64,000 bases of DNA. It comes from Hydrogenovibrio kuenenii DSM 12350 (GTDB taxonomy: Bacteria; Pseudomonadota; Gammaproteobacteria; Thiomicrospirales; Thiomicrospiraceae). Below are positions 44,365 through 54,032 of the stretch, piece by piece. Made by a program: the position numbers and the translations under genes. Within the stretch, counting starts at the first letter, position 1. Every line of letters begins with the position of its first letter. The DNA is taken from NCBI RefSeq assembly GCF_000526715.1, contig NZ_JAGP01000001.1, positions 1,054,001 to 1,118,000 of the forward strand, read 5' to 3'. The notes beneath the pieces are model-generated. The model did not search any database and had not been told where the DNA came from. It saw only the letters and a list, made by a program, of their open reading frames with translations.

Positions 44365-46314
44365 ATGTTAAGTATCCAATCTATTGATTTGATGGCCGGT
44401 AAGCAGTTATTGCTTCAAGGTGCGTCATTAACAATCCACCCAGGGCAAAAGATTGGTTTAATCGGGCAGAACGGCGCAGGTAAATCGACCTTATTAAAGG
44501 CCATTTTGGGAGAGGTGTCGTTGGATGCTGGCAGTATTAATATGCCGCAAAGTTGGTTAATAGGTTGTGTTCAACAAGAGTTGGCAACAACAGATGTGAG
44601 CGCACTCGACTTTGTCGTTTCTGGCGACGAACTTTTTGCAGAAGTACAACGAGATATAATGCAAGCTGAAAAAGATAATCAGCAAGCTCGTTTGGTTGCG
44701 GCCTATGATCGGTTAGACCATATCTCTGGTTATTTAGTTCCTCAGAAAGCCAAGCAGCTGCTATTTGGCTTGGGATTTGAAGAAGATGCTTTTACAAAAT
44801 CTTTATCACAATTTTCGGGTGGTTGGCAGGTTAGACTGAAGTTAGCCAGAGCTTTGATGCAGCGCTCGGATCTTTTGTTGTTGGATGAGCCGACAAACCA
44901 TCTGGATATTGAAGCAGTATCCTGGCTGGTGCAATGGCTAAAAAGTTATGAGGGCGCCGTTATTGTTATTTCTCATGACCGTTTTTTTCTTGACGAAGTT
45001 GTGTCTGGCATTGCGCAAATTGAACAGCAGAAAATACACTTTTTTACGGGTAATTTTGAATCGTTTGAGCGGCAAAAAAATGCTCAGCTAATGCAACAAC
45101 AAGCGCTGCATGAAACGCAGAAGCTAAAAATGCAGCAGCTTAAGTCCTTCATTTCTCGTTTCAAAGCCAAGGCTTCAAAAGCGAAGCAGGCACAAAGCAG
45201 AGTGAAGGCGTTAGAAAGAATGGAAGAGGTTGCCGCTGTACAGGCAATGAACCCTTTTAAATTCACGCTTTTTCAACCAGTGCATTTACCTGATCCGATG
45301 CTGAGAGTTGAATCTCTTGATTTCGGCTATGACAAACCGATTATTGAAAATGCCAGTCTAGTCCTAAGAGCCGGCGATAGAATAGGTTTAGTCGGTGTGA
45401 ATGGTTCTGGGAAGTCCACGCTCCTAAAGCTTCTTATTCATGACCTATCTCCTCAGAAAGGCAAGGTCATACATGCTAAAGGCCTAAAAATAGGTTATTT
45501 TGCCCAGCATCAGCTTGAATCCTTAACGTTAGATTGGTCACCTTTAAACCACCTTGTTCAATTAGATAAGACTATTCAAGAAAATGACGGTGTACCGATT
45601 ACTGATCAAGAAGCGAGAAGTTTTCTTGGGCGCTTTGGTTTTACTAATGAAAAAGCTCTTGAGACAGTTAAGCATTTTTCAGGTGGCGAAAAAGCCCGAT
45701 TATCTTTAGCTTTAATGGTGTTTCAAAAGCCAAACTTGATTGTACTGGATGAGCCAACCAACCATTTGGATATGGAAACGCGTGATGCCTTGGATATGGC
45801 GTTACAAGAATTTAGTGGTGCGCTTATTTTAGTAACGCATGATCGTCATTTACTTTCTAGTATTGCTGATCAATATTGGTGGGTGCATGCCGGCCAAGTA
45901 GAAGCGTATTTTGGTTCCCTTGATGAGTATCTGAATCAAAGATTGCAGTGGATTAAAACTCAAAAAGCAGATGAACAAGAATCTAAGCTGGGTGATCAAG
46001 GTAATACAAAAAAAGAAAAACGTCAGGCAGGGGCACAGATTAGAAAACGCATTCAACAAGCCACTCGCACACAATCCAGTCGACTTAAGCAAGTTGAAAA
46101 GCTACTTGAACAGACTCAAACAGAAATACAGCAGTTGCATCTACAGCTTGAAGATAGCGCTTTGTATCAAACTGAAAACTCGGACAAATTGACGGAAATT
46201 CTAAAGAAAGAAGCGGAAGGTAAAAGGTTGCTAGAAAGTTTAGAAGAAGAGTGGTTGATGCTTGAAGAAGAAATTGCGGTAATTACGGAACAGTTATCAG
46301 AAGAAGATAGTTGA
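44365..46314 (+). CDS. ABC-F family ATPase (YheS-like)
   Basis: 649 residues with two ABC domains and no membrane segment. First domain: Walker A GQNGAGKST and signature FSGGWQVRLKLARAL; second: GVNGSGKST and FSGGEKARLSLAL; both have LDEPTNHLD. The linker (SFISRFKAKASKAKQAQSRVKALERME) is the ABC-F P-site tRNA-interaction motif, whose sequence is closest to E. coli YheS. A C-terminal coiled coil (about 540-645) follows. Relatives act on the ribosome to rescue or regulate translation. It begins nine bases after lolD. Confidence 0.9.
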   Translation: MLSIQSIDLMAGKQLLLQGASLTIHPGQKIGLIGQNGAGKSTLLKAILGEVSLDAGSINMPQSWLIGCVQQELATTDVSALDFVVSGDELFAEVQRDIMQAEKDNQQARLVAAYDRLDHISGYLVPQKAKQLLFGLGFEEDAFTKSLSQFSGGWQVRLKLARALMQRSDLLLLDEPTNHLDIEAVSWLVQWLKSYEGAVIVISHDRFFLDEVVSGIAQIEQQKIHFFTGNFESFERQKNAQLMQQQALHETQKLKMQQLKSFISRFKAKASKAKQAQSRVKALERMEEVAAVQAMNPFKFTLFQPVHLPDPMLRVESLDFGYDKPIIENASLVLRAGDRIGLVGVNGSGKSTLLKLLIHDLSPQKGKVIHAKGLKIGYFAQHQLESLTLDWSPLNHLVQLDKTIQENDGVPITDQEARSFLGRFGFTNEKALETVKHFSGGEKARLSLALMVFQKPNLIVLDEPTNHLDMETRDALDMALQEFSGALILVTHDRHLLSSIADQYWWVHAGQVEAYFGSLDEYLNQRLQWIKTQKADEQESKLGDQGNTKKEKRQAGAQIRKRIQQATRTQSSRLKQVEKLLEQTQTEIQQLHLQLEDSALYQTENSDKLTEILKKEAEGKRLLESLEEEWLMLEEEIAVITEQLSEEDS

Positions 46315-46341
46315 GCTTGGATATTTAAATATCCAAGCTCA
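46312..46341. terminator. Perfect 30-base palindrome between convergent genes
   Basis: A 15-base arm at 46312-46326 (TGAGCTTGGATATTT) is followed at once by its exact complement at 46327-46341. It begins with the stop codon of the ABC-F gene and lies 13 bases before the end of the convergent DUF2892 gene. There is no T run, so it may be an RNA-stabilising hairpin or a bidirectional terminator. Confidence 0.55.
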
Positions 46342-46353
46342 TTACGACATGCC

Positions 46354-46569
46354 TTATTGAGCGCAGCCTCTAAATGCACAGCCGTGTTGAAAACCAAGTT
46401 TACGAAGAATAGCTACCATTGGGCAGAAACCTGTAAATGCTGATATTAATAGGTTTACGCCAATAAATGCAGTTAGTAGTAACCAAGTTGCCGAAACATA
46501 GAAACCAAGACCTACACTGACTAAAATCATGGTCCCTACAACCATCATCATGATTTTTTCGATTTTCAT
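46354..46569 (-). CDS. DUF2892 small inner-membrane protein
   Basis: 71 residues with two hydrophobic segments (MMMVVGTMILVSVGLGFYV and WLLLTAFIGVNLLISAF), then the family's GFCPMVAILRKLG and a Cys-containing tail (HGCAFRGCAQ). DUF2892 domains occur as the membrane part of rhodanese YgaP and in BigR/SqrR-type sulfide-responsive operons. AAGGAAG precedes ATG. A consensus promoter with an operator in its spacer lies upstream. Confidence 0.82.
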   Translation of the reverse strand: MKIEKIMMMVVGTMILVSVGLGFYVSATWLLLTAFIGVNLLISAFTGFCPMVAILRKLGFQHGCAFRGCAQ

Positions 46570-46611
46570 TTTGTTGCTTCCTTAATAAATTAAATAGATT
46601 TATAACGATTA

Positions 46612-46639
46612 ATTATATAAGAAAATGCTTATATGTCAA
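46612..46639 (-). promoter_or_regulatory. Consensus promoter with inverted repeat in the spacer (DUF2892 gene)
   Basis: Reading the minus strand: TTGACA (complement of 46634-46639), a 16-base spacer and TATAAT (complement of 46612-46617), both perfect. The inverted repeat ATATAAG (46615-46621) / CTTATAT (46628-46634) spans from one box into the other, so a bound dimer would block RNA polymerase. Its form resembles ArsR-family operators. Confidence 0.75.
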
Positions 46640-46661
46640 TCTTCGTATATTTTTATAAGGT

Positions 46662-46680
46662 TTGGCGCTTGAAGCGCCAA
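46662..46680. repeat. GC-rich 19-base palindrome upstream of tig
   Basis: TTGGCGCTT and AAGCGCCAA flank one G, a perfect inverted repeat in an AT-rich gap between divergent genes. It lies 23 bases upstream of the -35 of the DUF2892 promoter and may be an operator or a hairpin. Confidence 0.5.
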
Positions 46681-46834
46681 TGAATGTTTATAGTTTAGGT
46701 CAGTAATTAGATGCCTTTATATTTATCAATAAATTCAGTATAATCCTCCGATTGTTTTAAAGAGATACTGCAGGTTTAACTTAGTTTTGCCTGTGTAAGT
46801 ACAAACCGAATTTTAATTTTGAGATAGTGACATC

Positions 46835-48148
46835 ATGCAAGTAACAGTTGAAAAGCCGCAATCTGGTTTAGAGCATAAAATTACCGTTGTAATGCCTTCG
46901 GGTGATTTAGATTCAAAAGTTGAGAAGCGTTTAAATGAAATGCGTCGCAACGTCAAAATGGATGGTTTCCGTCCAGGTAAAGTACCGATGAGCGTTGTTA
47001 AAAAACGCTATGCTGATCAAGTTCGTCAAGAATTGATTGGTGATACTGTTCAACAGTCTTTTTACGAAGCAATCAAAAAAGAGAGCCTGAATGTTGCAGG
47101 TTATCCTATGTTTGATAGTCTTGATGAAAAAGACGGGTCTATCGAGTTTACGGCTAGATTTGATGTGTTTCCAGAAGTCGAACTACCTGACTTCTCTAAG
47201 TTGAAAGTTGAGAAGATTGTTGCAGAAGTGACTGATAAAGATGTCGATGGCATGATCAACAAGCTTCGCGAGCAAAAAATGGCTTGGAAGCCTTCTAAGA
47301 GTGCTGCTAAAAAAGCTAAGAAAGACGAACAAGTTATTATCGACTTTGTTGGTAAAAAAGATGGTGTTGAATTTGAACGTGGTAGCGCAGAAAACGTACC
47401 TTTAGTCTTAGGTAGTGGTCAAATGATCCCTGGCTTTGAAGATGGCATTATCGGTATGAAGAAGGGAGAAGAAAAAGTTATTGAAGTGACTTTCCCTGAA
47501 GACTATCAATCAGAAGAATTAAAAGGCCAAACAGTTACTTTTGATATTACTGTTCACTCTATTCAAACTAAAGTGCTACCTGATTTGGATGAAGAGTTTA
47601 TTAAGTCATTTGGTATTGATGAAGGGACTGAAGAAGCTCTAAAAGCTGAAATCCGTTCTAACATGGAATCAGAATTAGCAAGAACAGTTGATAGTAAAAA
47701 CCGTACAGCAATTTTTGATGCTTTATCAGAAGCGGTGAAAATTGATTTACCTAAGGCAGCGGTTGAACAAGAAGCTTCTGCATTGATGCAGCGTCAAGCT
47801 CAAAGTTTCCAAGAGCAAGGCATTAAGCCAGAAGATGTTGGCTTGACTATTGATGCGTTCATGCCTGATGCTGAAACGCGCGTTAAGCTTGGTTTAGTTC
47901 TTGGTGATATTATCAAGGAAAACAAAATCGAAGCGACAGATGCTGACAGAAAAGCATATATTGAAGAGCAAGCTTCTTCTTATGAAGATCCTCAGCAAGT
48001 TATCGACTGGTATGCAAAAAATCCTGATGCGCAACGCGAGATTGATTCTTTGCTAGTTGAAAAGCAAGTTGCGAACTTGATTTCTGAAAAAGCAAAATCT
48101 AAGGAAGTAAAAAAATCATTTGATGATGTAGTTAGTCAAGCTGGCTAA
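46835..48148 (+). CDS. tig: Trigger factor
   Basis: A ribosome-associated chaperone and prolyl isomerase. The 437 residues have the N-terminal ribosome-binding domain with GFRPGKVPMSVVKKRY (the signature loop), the FKBP-like domain (about 160-245, DFVGKKDGVEFERG...LVLGSGQMIPGFEDGIIGM) and the helical C-terminal chaperone domain. A TATAAT at 46739-46744 may be its -10 box. It heads the conserved tig-clpP-clpX-lon-hupB order. Confidence 0.96.
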   Translation: MQVTVEKPQSGLEHKITVVMPSGDLDSKVEKRLNEMRRNVKMDGFRPGKVPMSVVKKRYADQVRQELIGDTVQQSFYEAIKKESLNVAGYPMFDSLDEKDGSIEFTARFDVFPEVELPDFSKLKVEKIVAEVTDKDVDGMINKLREQKMAWKPSKSAAKKAKKDEQVIIDFVGKKDGVEFERGSAENVPLVLGSGQMIPGFEDGIIGMKKGEEKVIEVTFPEDYQSEELKGQTVTFDITVHSIQTKVLPDLDEEFIKSFGIDEGTEEALKAEIRSNMESELARTVDSKNRTAIFDALSEAVKIDLPKAAVEQEASALMQRQAQSFQEQGIKPEDVGLTIDAFMPDAETRVKLGLVLGDIIKENKIEATDADRKAYIEEQASSYEDPQQVIDWYAKNPDAQREIDSLLVEKQVANLISEKAKSKEVKKSFDDVVSQAG

Positions 48149-48170
48149 TTTTTTACGTTCTAACCATAAA

Positions 48171-48225
48171 AACTTAATCTTGCCGTAAATTGTGATGATT
48201 TATTGGCATGGTTAAGTTTTTTTTT
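48171..48225 (+). terminator. tig terminator
   Basis: AACTTAATCTTGCC (48171-48184) pairs with GGCATGGTTAAGTT (48205-48218), with one mismatch and one G-U, then a run of Ts to 48225. Confidence 0.8.
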
Positions 48226-48284
48226 GTCCAATAAACAGCTAATATAGAAATCAAACGAATAATAAATAAAGAAGGTTGTATTGA

Positions 48285-48887
48285 ATGTACTCAAGTGAAA
48301 TTCAAAATGCACTAGTTCCAATGGTAATTGAACAAACGAGCAGAGGGGAAAGATCGTTTGACATTTATTCGCGCCTATTAAAAGAAAGAGTTATTTTCTT
48401 GGTGGGTCAAGTTGAAGACCATATGGCGAATCTTATTGTTGCTCAGTTACTGTTTTTGGAATCTGAAAACCCAGATAAAGATATTCACTTGTACATCAAC
48501 TCTCCTGGCGGCAGTGTGACAGCCGGTATGGCAATTTATGACACTATGCGCTTTATTAAGCCTGACGTGAGCACCATGTGTATTGGTCAAGCTGCAAGTA
48601 TGGGATCTTTTTTGTTGTCAGCAGGGGCAAAAGGCAAGCGTTTTGCTTTACCTAACTCACGTGTGATGATTCATCAACCTTTAGGTGGTTTTCAAGGTCA
48701 AGCATCTGACATTGAAATTCATGCCAAAGAAATTTTACAAATTAGAGACAAGTTGAATCGTGCGCTTTCTGATCATACTGGACAACCTATTGAACGTATC
48801 GAGCAGGATACTGATAGAGACAATTTTATGAGTGCAGAGCAAGCTTGTGAGTATGGTTTGGTTGATAAAGTATTAAGCAATCGATGA
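48285..48887 (+). CDS. clpP: ATP-dependent Clp protease proteolytic subunit
   Basis: 200-residue serine protease forming a 14-subunit barrel. The catalytic triad is visible as Ser105 ([11 protein letters not shown]), His130 ([10 protein letters not shown]) and Asp179 ([10 protein letters not shown]). The propeptide is short. clpX begins 15 bases after its stop, so the protease and its unfoldase are co-transcribed. Confidence 0.97.
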   Translation: MYSSEIQNALVPMVIEQTSRGERSFDIYSRLLKERVIFLVGQVEDHMANLIVAQLLFLESENPDKDIHLYINSPGGSVTAGMAIYDTMRFIKPDVSTMCIGQAASMGSFLLSAGAKGKRFALPNSRVMIHQPLGGFQGQASDIEIHAKEILQIRDKLNRALSDHTGQPIERIEQDTDRDNFMSAEQACEYGLVDKVLSNR

Positions 48888-48902
48888 TAGGCGGGTGAAC
48901 TT

Positions 48903-50153
48903 ATGAGTGAGAAAACATTGTATTGCTCGTTTTGTGGTAAAGCTCAAGATGAAGTAAAAAAATTAATTGCCGGCCCCTCTGTTTATATTTGTGATGAATG
49001 TGTTGAGCTTTGTAATGACATTTTAAAAGAAGAGTTTGGTGAAGAAGAGTTAAGCACATTTGAGCTAGAAAACTTACCGACACCACATGAAATTAGCGCG
49101 ATTTTGGATGATTATGTCATTGGACAGAAACCAGCTAAAAAAGTACTGTCGGTTGCTGTTTACAATCACTACAAACGTTTGCAAAGTGGTCATGCAAAAG
49201 ATGATGTTGAACTTAACAAAAGTAATATTTTGCTAATTGGTCCGACGGGTTCAGGGAAAACATTACTGGCTCAAACAATGGCAAGATTACTTGATGTGCC
49301 TTTTGCAATTGCCGATGCGACTACTTTGACAGAAGCTGGTTATGTTGGTGAAGACGTTGAAAGTATCGTTCTTAAGCTTTTACAGAAATGTGATAACGAT
49401 CCAGAGAAAGCCGAAAGAGGGATTATTTATATCGATGAGATCGATAAGATAACTCGTAAATCGGAAAACCCATCTATTACGCGTGACGTTTCTGGTGAAG
49501 GCGTTCAGCAAGCGTTGCTTAAACTTATTGAAGGAACTGTGGCAAACATTCCTCCGCAAGGCGGCAGAAAACACCCTAATCAAGATATGATTCAGGTTGA
49601 TACGTCTAAGATTCTGTTTATCGTTGGTGGTGCATTTGAAGGGCTTGATAAGATCGTCGAGCAAAGAACCGAAAAAAATGTAGGTATTGGTTTCTCAGCA
49701 CAAGTGAAGTCACAAGATGAGAAAACCTCTTTAACTCAGAAGTTTAAAGATATAGAACCAGAAGACTTAATTAAGTTTGGTTTGATTCCTGAATTTGTCG
49801 GTCGATTGCCGGTTATTGCCGCTTTAGCGGAACTAGATGAAGATGCTTTGATTCAAATTTTGACCGAACCTAAAAATGCTTTGGTAAAACAATTCCAAAA
49901 AATGTTTGAACTGGAAGGTGCTGAACTCCAGTTTAGAAAGGATGCGTTGAGCGAAATTGCCAAAATGGCAATTGAAAGAAAAACCGGTGCACGTGGTTTA
50001 CGTTCAATTTTGGAGCATACTTTGCTAGATACGATGTATGACTTGCCGAGTATGGATGACGTCGAAAAAGTCGTGATAAATAAAGCAGTGATAAAGGGGC
50101 AGAAAAAACCTTTACTCATGTATAAAGAAAGTGCTGAGAAAGTTTCAAGCTGA
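48903..50153 (+). CDS. clpX: ATP-dependent Clp protease ATPase subunit ClpX
   Basis: 416-residue AAA+ unfoldase that feeds substrates to ClpP. The N-terminal zinc-binding domain has Cys8, Cys11, Cys30 and Cys33. Walker A GPTGSGKT is at 113-120. The IGF-type loop that docks on ClpP is IGF in NVGIGFSAQ, and the sensor 2 arginine region is GARGLRSI. It lies in an operon with clpP and is closed by a strong terminator. Confidence 0.97.
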   Translation: MSEKTLYCSFCGKAQDEVKKLIAGPSVYICDECVELCNDILKEEFGEEELSTFELENLPTPHEISAILDDYVIGQKPAKKVLSVAVYNHYKRLQSGHAKDDVELNKSNILLIGPTGSGKTLLAQTMARLLDVPFAIADATTLTEAGYVGEDVESIVLKLLQKCDNDPEKAERGIIYIDEIDKITRKSENPSITRDVSGEGVQQALLKLIEGTVANIPPQGGRKHPNQDMIQVDTSKILFIVGGAFEGLDKIVEQRTEKNVGIGFSAQVKSQDEKTSLTQKFKDIEPEDLIKFGLIPEFVGRLPVIAALAELDEDALIQILTEPKNALVKQFQKMFELEGAELQFRKDALSEIAKMAIERKTGARGLRSILEHTLLDTMYDLPSMDDVEKVVINKAVIKGQKKPLLMYKESAEKVSS

Positions 50154-50190
50154 TTACCCAGCCAGCACTCATTTCGTTAAAATTTTGAAT

Positions 50191-50224
50191 AAATAAGCCA
50201 GTAGAAATACTGGCTTATTTTTCT
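50191..50224 (+). terminator. clpX terminator
   Basis: A 13-bp perfect stem (50191-50203 with 50208-50220) with a GAAA tetraloop, followed by a short T-rich tail, separates clpPX from lon. Confidence 0.85.
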
Positions 50225-50243
50225 CAGGTCAAATGGTTACTGT

Positions 50244-52682
50244 ATGGACATAGATCAAATCGATTTTAAAACCAATGTTTTTGTACTTGCCTTAAGAGAT
50301 GTAGTGGTTTTTCCTGGCATGGTCGTACCGCTGTTTGTCGGCCGTGAAAAGTCGATGAATGCATTAAATGCTGCGATGCAGGAAGATAAACAGATTTTTT
50401 TGGTTACCCAAAAGAACGCCACTCAAGAAGCGCCAACAATTGATAGTCTCTACCAAATTGGCGTGATGGCTAATATTCTCCAGTTGTTGAAACTGCCTGA
50501 TGGCACTTTAAAAGTGTTAGTTGAAGGGGTAAAGCGTTTTGAGCTGATTGATCTGAATGATCAAGACCAATATCTAACGGGTGATATCCAACAAGTTGAA
50601 ATTAATGAGTCTCTTGGTATTGAAGAGCAAGCATTAGTACGTTCTATTCAAAAAAGCTTTCAACGTTATGCTGATTTGAAAAAGAAAGTGCCTTCAGAAG
50701 TGCAGAAGAGTGTTCAGAAAACCGATGACCCAAATCAGTTGGTTGATACCATTTCAGCAAATTTAAAGCTGAGTATTGAAGACAAGCAAAGCTTGCTGGA
50801 AATGCTATCAATGAATGACCGTTTGGAAAAAATTCTAGCGACAATTGAATCTGAAATTGACTTGTTAGAATCTGAAACGCGTATTAACCAACGCGTTAAG
50901 AAGAAAATGGATCAAACACAACGCAATTTCTATTTGAATACAAAGTTGCAAGCCATTCATGAAGAGCTTGGCGAAGGTACTGAAGACAATGTTAGTGAAT
51001 TCAATCGCTTAAAAGAGCAGATTGAAGCGGCTGGTATGACAGCAGATGCACAGAAAGTAGCTGAAGATGAATTAAAGAAACTGAAGCAAATGTCACCGCA
51101 GTCTCCAGAGGGCAATATTGTCCGTACCTATATTGAATGGTTGATAAATATTCCTTGGAAAAAGCGCTCTAGAGTTTCTAAGGATTTAAATAAAGCACAG
51201 CATATTTTAGATATACAACATTACGGCCTAGAAAAGGTTAAAGAACGTATTGTCGAGTACTTAGCGGTTCAAAAACGTATTAACAAGCTTAAAGGCCCAA
51301 TATTATGTTTAGTCGGTCCGCCAGGTGTAGGGAAGACTTCTTTGGCTCGTTCTATTGCTGAGGCCACAAATCGTAAATATGTGCGTATGTCGCTGGGTGG
51401 CGTTAGAGATGAAGCGGAAATTCGTGGGCATCGAAAAACTTACCTAGGTGCCTTGCCAGGTAGAATTATTCAAAAAATGAAAGTTGCGGGTACTCGTAAC
51501 CCATTATTCTTATTGGATGAAATCGATAAAATGGCTCGTGATCAAAGAGGTGACCCTGCCAGTGCATTGCTGGAGGTTTTGGATCCTGAGCAAAATAAAG
51601 CATTCAACGATCACTATTTGGAAGTTGATTATGATTTATCTGATGTGATGTTTATCGCTACCTCAAACTCAATGGATATTCCAGAGCCGTTATTGGACAG
51701 AATGGAAATTATTGATTTATCTGGTTATACAGAAAATGAGAAGCTTAATATTGCTATCAAACACCTGTTGCCAAAAGAAATCAAAAATCATGGTTTGAAG
51801 CCAGGCGAGTTAGAGGTAGATGAAAGCGTTATTTTGAAAATAATCCAAGTTTATACTCGCGAAGCAGGTGTACGTTTACTGAACCAGCAACTATCAAAGC
51901 TATGTCGTAAAGCAGTTAAGCGATTGGTTACAGATGACTCGATCAAGTCTATTCATATTCAAGTTGATGATCTAGAAGAGTATTTAGGTGTTGCAAGATA
52001 CCGTTTTGGCTTGGCTGATGAAAGAAATCAGATTGGTCAGGTTGCAGGACTTGCATGGACGCGTGTAGGCGGTGATTTGTTGCGAATAGAAGCTACAGCA
52101 ATGCCTGGTAAAGGGAAAAACACCTCTACCGGACAGTTAGGTAGTGTGATGCAAGAATCAACTCAGGCAGCCATGAGCGTCATTAGAAGTCGAACAAAAG
52201 AGTTAGGTTTGTCAGATGATTTCTATGAAAAACAGGATGTTCACCTTCACTTTCCAGAAGGCGCAACCAAAAAAGATGGGCCAAGTGCAGGTATTGCAAT
52301 TTGCACGGCTATAGCATCTGTTTTGACACAAATTCCTGTAAGAGCCGATGTTGCTATGACTGGAGAAATTACACTTCGTGGAGAAGTGCTTCCAATTGGT
52401 GGGCTAAAAGAAAAATTATTGGCGGCTTCAAGAGGCGGCATCAAAACAGTATTAATTCCTTACGATAATATACGTGATTTGTCTGAGATTCCTGATGAAG
52501 TGAAAAAGGATTTGGACATCCATCCTGTTCAATGGATAGATGAAGTCTTTAAAATTGCACTGGAATTTATGCCTGAAAAAACAGAATCAGCCATAAACGT
52601 GAATGATGAAGTAATAGAAAAAATTGTGGCAAATGAGACTGTAAAAGCCAAAAATCTTAAAAAAGAACACAAAAGACACTAA
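50244..52682 (+). CDS. lon: ATP-dependent Lon protease
   Basis: An 812-residue AAA+ protease degrading misfolded and regulatory proteins. It has the LAN substrate-binding N-terminal domain ([23 protein letters not shown]), Walker A GPPGVGKT at 358-365, and the C-terminal protease domain with catalytic Ser681 in KDGPSAGIA and the Lys in [10 protein letters not shown]. It lies between clpX and hupB as in E. coli. No heat-shock promoter was identified. Confidence 0.97.
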   Translation: MDIDQIDFKTNVFVLALRDVVVFPGMVVPLFVGREKSMNALNAAMQEDKQIFLVTQKNATQEAPTIDSLYQIGVMANILQLLKLPDGTLKVLVEGVKRFELIDLNDQDQYLTGDIQQVEINESLGIEEQALVRSIQKSFQRYADLKKKVPSEVQKSVQKTDDPNQLVDTISANLKLSIEDKQSLLEMLSMNDRLEKILATIESEIDLLESETRINQRVKKKMDQTQRNFYLNTKLQAIHEELGEGTEDNVSEFNRLKEQIEAAGMTADAQKVAEDELKKLKQMSPQSPEGNIVRTYIEWLINIPWKKRSRVSKDLNKAQHILDIQHYGLEKVKERIVEYLAVQKRINKLKGPILCLVGPPGVGKTSLARSIAEATNRKYVRMSLGGVRDEAEIRGHRKTYLGALPGRIIQKMKVAGTRNPLFLLDEIDKMARDQRGDPASALLEVLDPEQNKAFNDHYLEVDYDLSDVMFIATSNSMDIPEPLLDRMEIIDLSGYTENEKLNIAIKHLLPKEIKNHGLKPGELEVDESVILKIIQVYTREAGVRLLNQQLSKLCRKAVKRLVTDDSIKSIHIQVDDLEEYLGVARYRFGLADERNQIGQVAGLAWTRVGGDLLRIEATAMPGKGKNTSTGQLGSVMQESTQAAMSVIRSRTKELGLSDDFYEKQDVHLHFPEGATKKDGPSAGIAICTAIASVLTQIPVRADVAMTGEITLRGEVLPIGGLKEKLLAASRGGIKTVLIPYDNIRDLSEIPDEVKKDLDIHPVQWIDEVFKIALEFMPEKTESAINVNDEVIEKIVANETVKAKNLKKEHKRH

Positions 52683-52709
52683 TTTAATGAAAAAATGCTA
52701 TAACATGGC

Positions 52710-52739
52710 TTGACAGTAAATATTGTTCGTTGATATAAC
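52710..52739 (+). promoter_or_regulatory. hupB promoter
   Basis: Perfect TTGACA (52710-52715), an 18-base spacer and TATAAC (52734-52739), 60 bases before the HU start codon. Confidence 0.6.
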
Positions 52740-52798
52740 TTACCCCAAGCCATGAAACTGGTTTATAAGACATTAAATACTTATGGAGAAACTCAAAC

Positions 52799-53071
52799 AT
52801 GAACAAGACTGAATTAGTTGCTGCAATTGCTGAAGAAGCTGGTTTAACGAAAGCTGATGCTGCTCGCGCATTAGATGCTACTGTTTCAACTGTTACTAAA
52901 GCACTAAGCTCTGGTGACTCTGTTGCAATTATCGGCTTTGGTACATTTAAAGTTGGTGAACGTTCTGCGCGTACAGGTCGCAACCCTCAAACTGGTGCAG
53001 AAATGCAAATCCCAGCAGCAAAAGTTCCAAAATTCTCTGCTGGTAAAGCCCTTAAAGAAGCAGTTAACTAA
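52799..53071 (+). CDS. hupB: DNA-binding protein HU-beta
   Basis: A 90-residue nucleoid protein that bends DNA as a dimer. It starts [21 protein letters not shown] and has the conserved [20 protein letters not shown] beta-arm with the intercalating proline region. Its location downstream of lon identifies it as the HupB ortholog. It has its own promoter and terminator. Confidence 0.96.
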   Translation: MNKTELVAAIAEEAGLTKADAARALDATVSTVTKALSSGDSVAIIGFGTFKVGERSARTGRNPQTGAEMQIPAAKVPKFSAGKALKEAVN

Positions 53072-53092
53072 TAAGAGTTTTTCTTCTTCTAG

Positions 53093-53121
53093 AAAAAACC
53101 TCCTTTTTGGAGGTTTTTTTT
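53093..53121 (+). terminator. hupB terminator
   Basis: AAAAAACCTCC (53093-53103) and GGAGGTTTTTTTT (53109-53121) form a canonical terminator with a T5 loop. Confidence 0.9.
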
Positions 53122-53423
53122 ATGTCTAAATTTCTTCAATTTTAGAATAAGTTTTCTTCTTATCTTTTTGATATAAAAGAATTTCTAACAGTAAGTGTTA
53201 TTCAATTTTTTTGTTTCCTTCTTCTTTTAACCAACTGTCTAGGTGAAAGAATGCATATTTCAGTGCTTCATTAAGTTAGGAAACAGCCGAAGATAGACGG
53301 TTGTTTATCCCTTGCGGTGTATTTATAAGTTTCTTGATGGTCTGCTTGACAGGGGGCTTTCAAGGCATATCAATCATTTACATAAGCCCTAGGCATAAAA
53401 TAGTAAAAAATGATGAAATTGGT

Positions 53424-53451
53424 TTGACAATGGTTGCCGAGTCTTTATAAT
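53424..53451 (+). promoter_or_regulatory. Val/Asp tRNA cluster promoter
   Basis: Perfect TTGACA (53424-53429) and TATAAT (53446-53451) with a 16-base spacer. The following ACGCCCA is identical to that after the other tRNA promoter (22201). Confidence 0.82.
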
Positions 53452-53525
53452 ACGCCCATCAGTTAAGGGGCAGCATAATTTGCTAAATTTCTGCCACTTA
53501 ATCGGTTATATATAAAGTCAAAGTT

Positions 53526-53601
53526 GGGTGATTAGCTCAGTTGGGAGAGCATCGCCCTTACAAGGCGAGGGTCACTGGTTCGAGCCCAGTATCACCCACC
53601 A
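53526..53601 (+). tRNA. tRNA-Val (TAC), first copy
   Basis: 76 bases with encoded CCA; acceptor arms GGGTGAT/ATCACCC; anticodon TAC at 53559-53561 in loop CTTACAA. Identical to the second copy at 53718. Confidence 0.97.
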
Positions 53602-53612
53602 ATTTTGATTAC

Positions 53613-53689
53613 GGAGTGGTAGTTCAGCTGGTTAGAATACCTGCCTGTCACGCAGGGGGTCGCGGGTTCGAATCCCGTCCACTCCGCCA
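53613..53689 (+). tRNA. tRNA-Asp (GTC), first copy
   Basis: 77 bases with encoded CCA; acceptor arms GGAGTGG/CCACTCC; anticodon GTC at 53647-53649. Identical to the copy at 53813. Confidence 0.97.
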
Positions 53690-53717
53690 TTTTATAACAC
53701 GAATTATTTCTTAATTC

Positions 53718-53793
53718 GGGTGATTAGCTCAGTTGGGAGAGCATCGCCCTTACAAGGCGAGGGTCACTGGTTCGAGCCCAGTATCACCCACCA
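53718..53793 (+). tRNA. tRNA-Val (TAC), second copy
   Basis: Identical in sequence to the first copy; anticodon TAC at 53751-53753. The spacer to the following tRNA-Asp differs from that of the first pair. Confidence 0.97.
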
Positions 53794-53812
53794 TTATTTT
53801 TGTACCCTATAC

Positions 53813-53889
53813 GGAGTGGTAGTTCAGCTGGTTAGAATACCTGCCTGTCACGCAGGGGGTCGCGGGTTCGAATCCCGTCCACTCCGCCA
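53813..53889 (+). tRNA. tRNA-Asp (GTC), second copy
   Basis: Identical to the first tRNA-Asp; closes the four-gene cluster. No clear terminator follows; a T-rich stretch begins at 53890. Confidence 0.97.
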
Positions 53890-53983
53890 TTTTTCTTTCT
53901 TATATTTTCCTTTTTAATACGCTTCCATTCTAATCTCGTAATGAGATAACTGATGTTTGCTGGTTTATACCTTATTTTGGGTA

Positions 53984-54008
53984 TAAAAAATCCCCAGTGA
54001 AGGGGATT
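53984..54008 (-). terminator. fabI terminator
   Basis: AATCCCC (53989-53995) pairs with GGGGATT (54002-54008). On the minus strand the stem is followed by a T run (complement of 53984-53990), 25 bases past the fabI stop. Confidence 0.82.
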
Positions 54009-54032
54009 CTGTAGACGTGATCGATATGTTTA

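Larger units (their letters stand above)
53072..53525 (+). other. 454-base gap between hupB and the Val/Asp tRNA cluster
   Basis: Contains the hupB terminator and the tRNA promoter. Between them the only structure seen is a 9-bp hairpin: AAACAGCCG (53281-53289) with CGGTTGTTT (53298-53306), one G-U and an 8-base loop, with no T run. No reading frame with a ribosome-binding site was recognised. Confidence 0.5.

Noticed and set aside
53346-53374. TTGACA in the hupB-tRNA gap as a promoter
   Set aside because: No acceptable -10 box 15-18 bases downstream; the tRNA promoter at 53424 is far better.
53720-53917. Open frame across the second tRNA-Val/tRNA-Asp pair
   Set aside because: Overlaps two tRNAs exactly identical to neighbouring ones; not protein coding.
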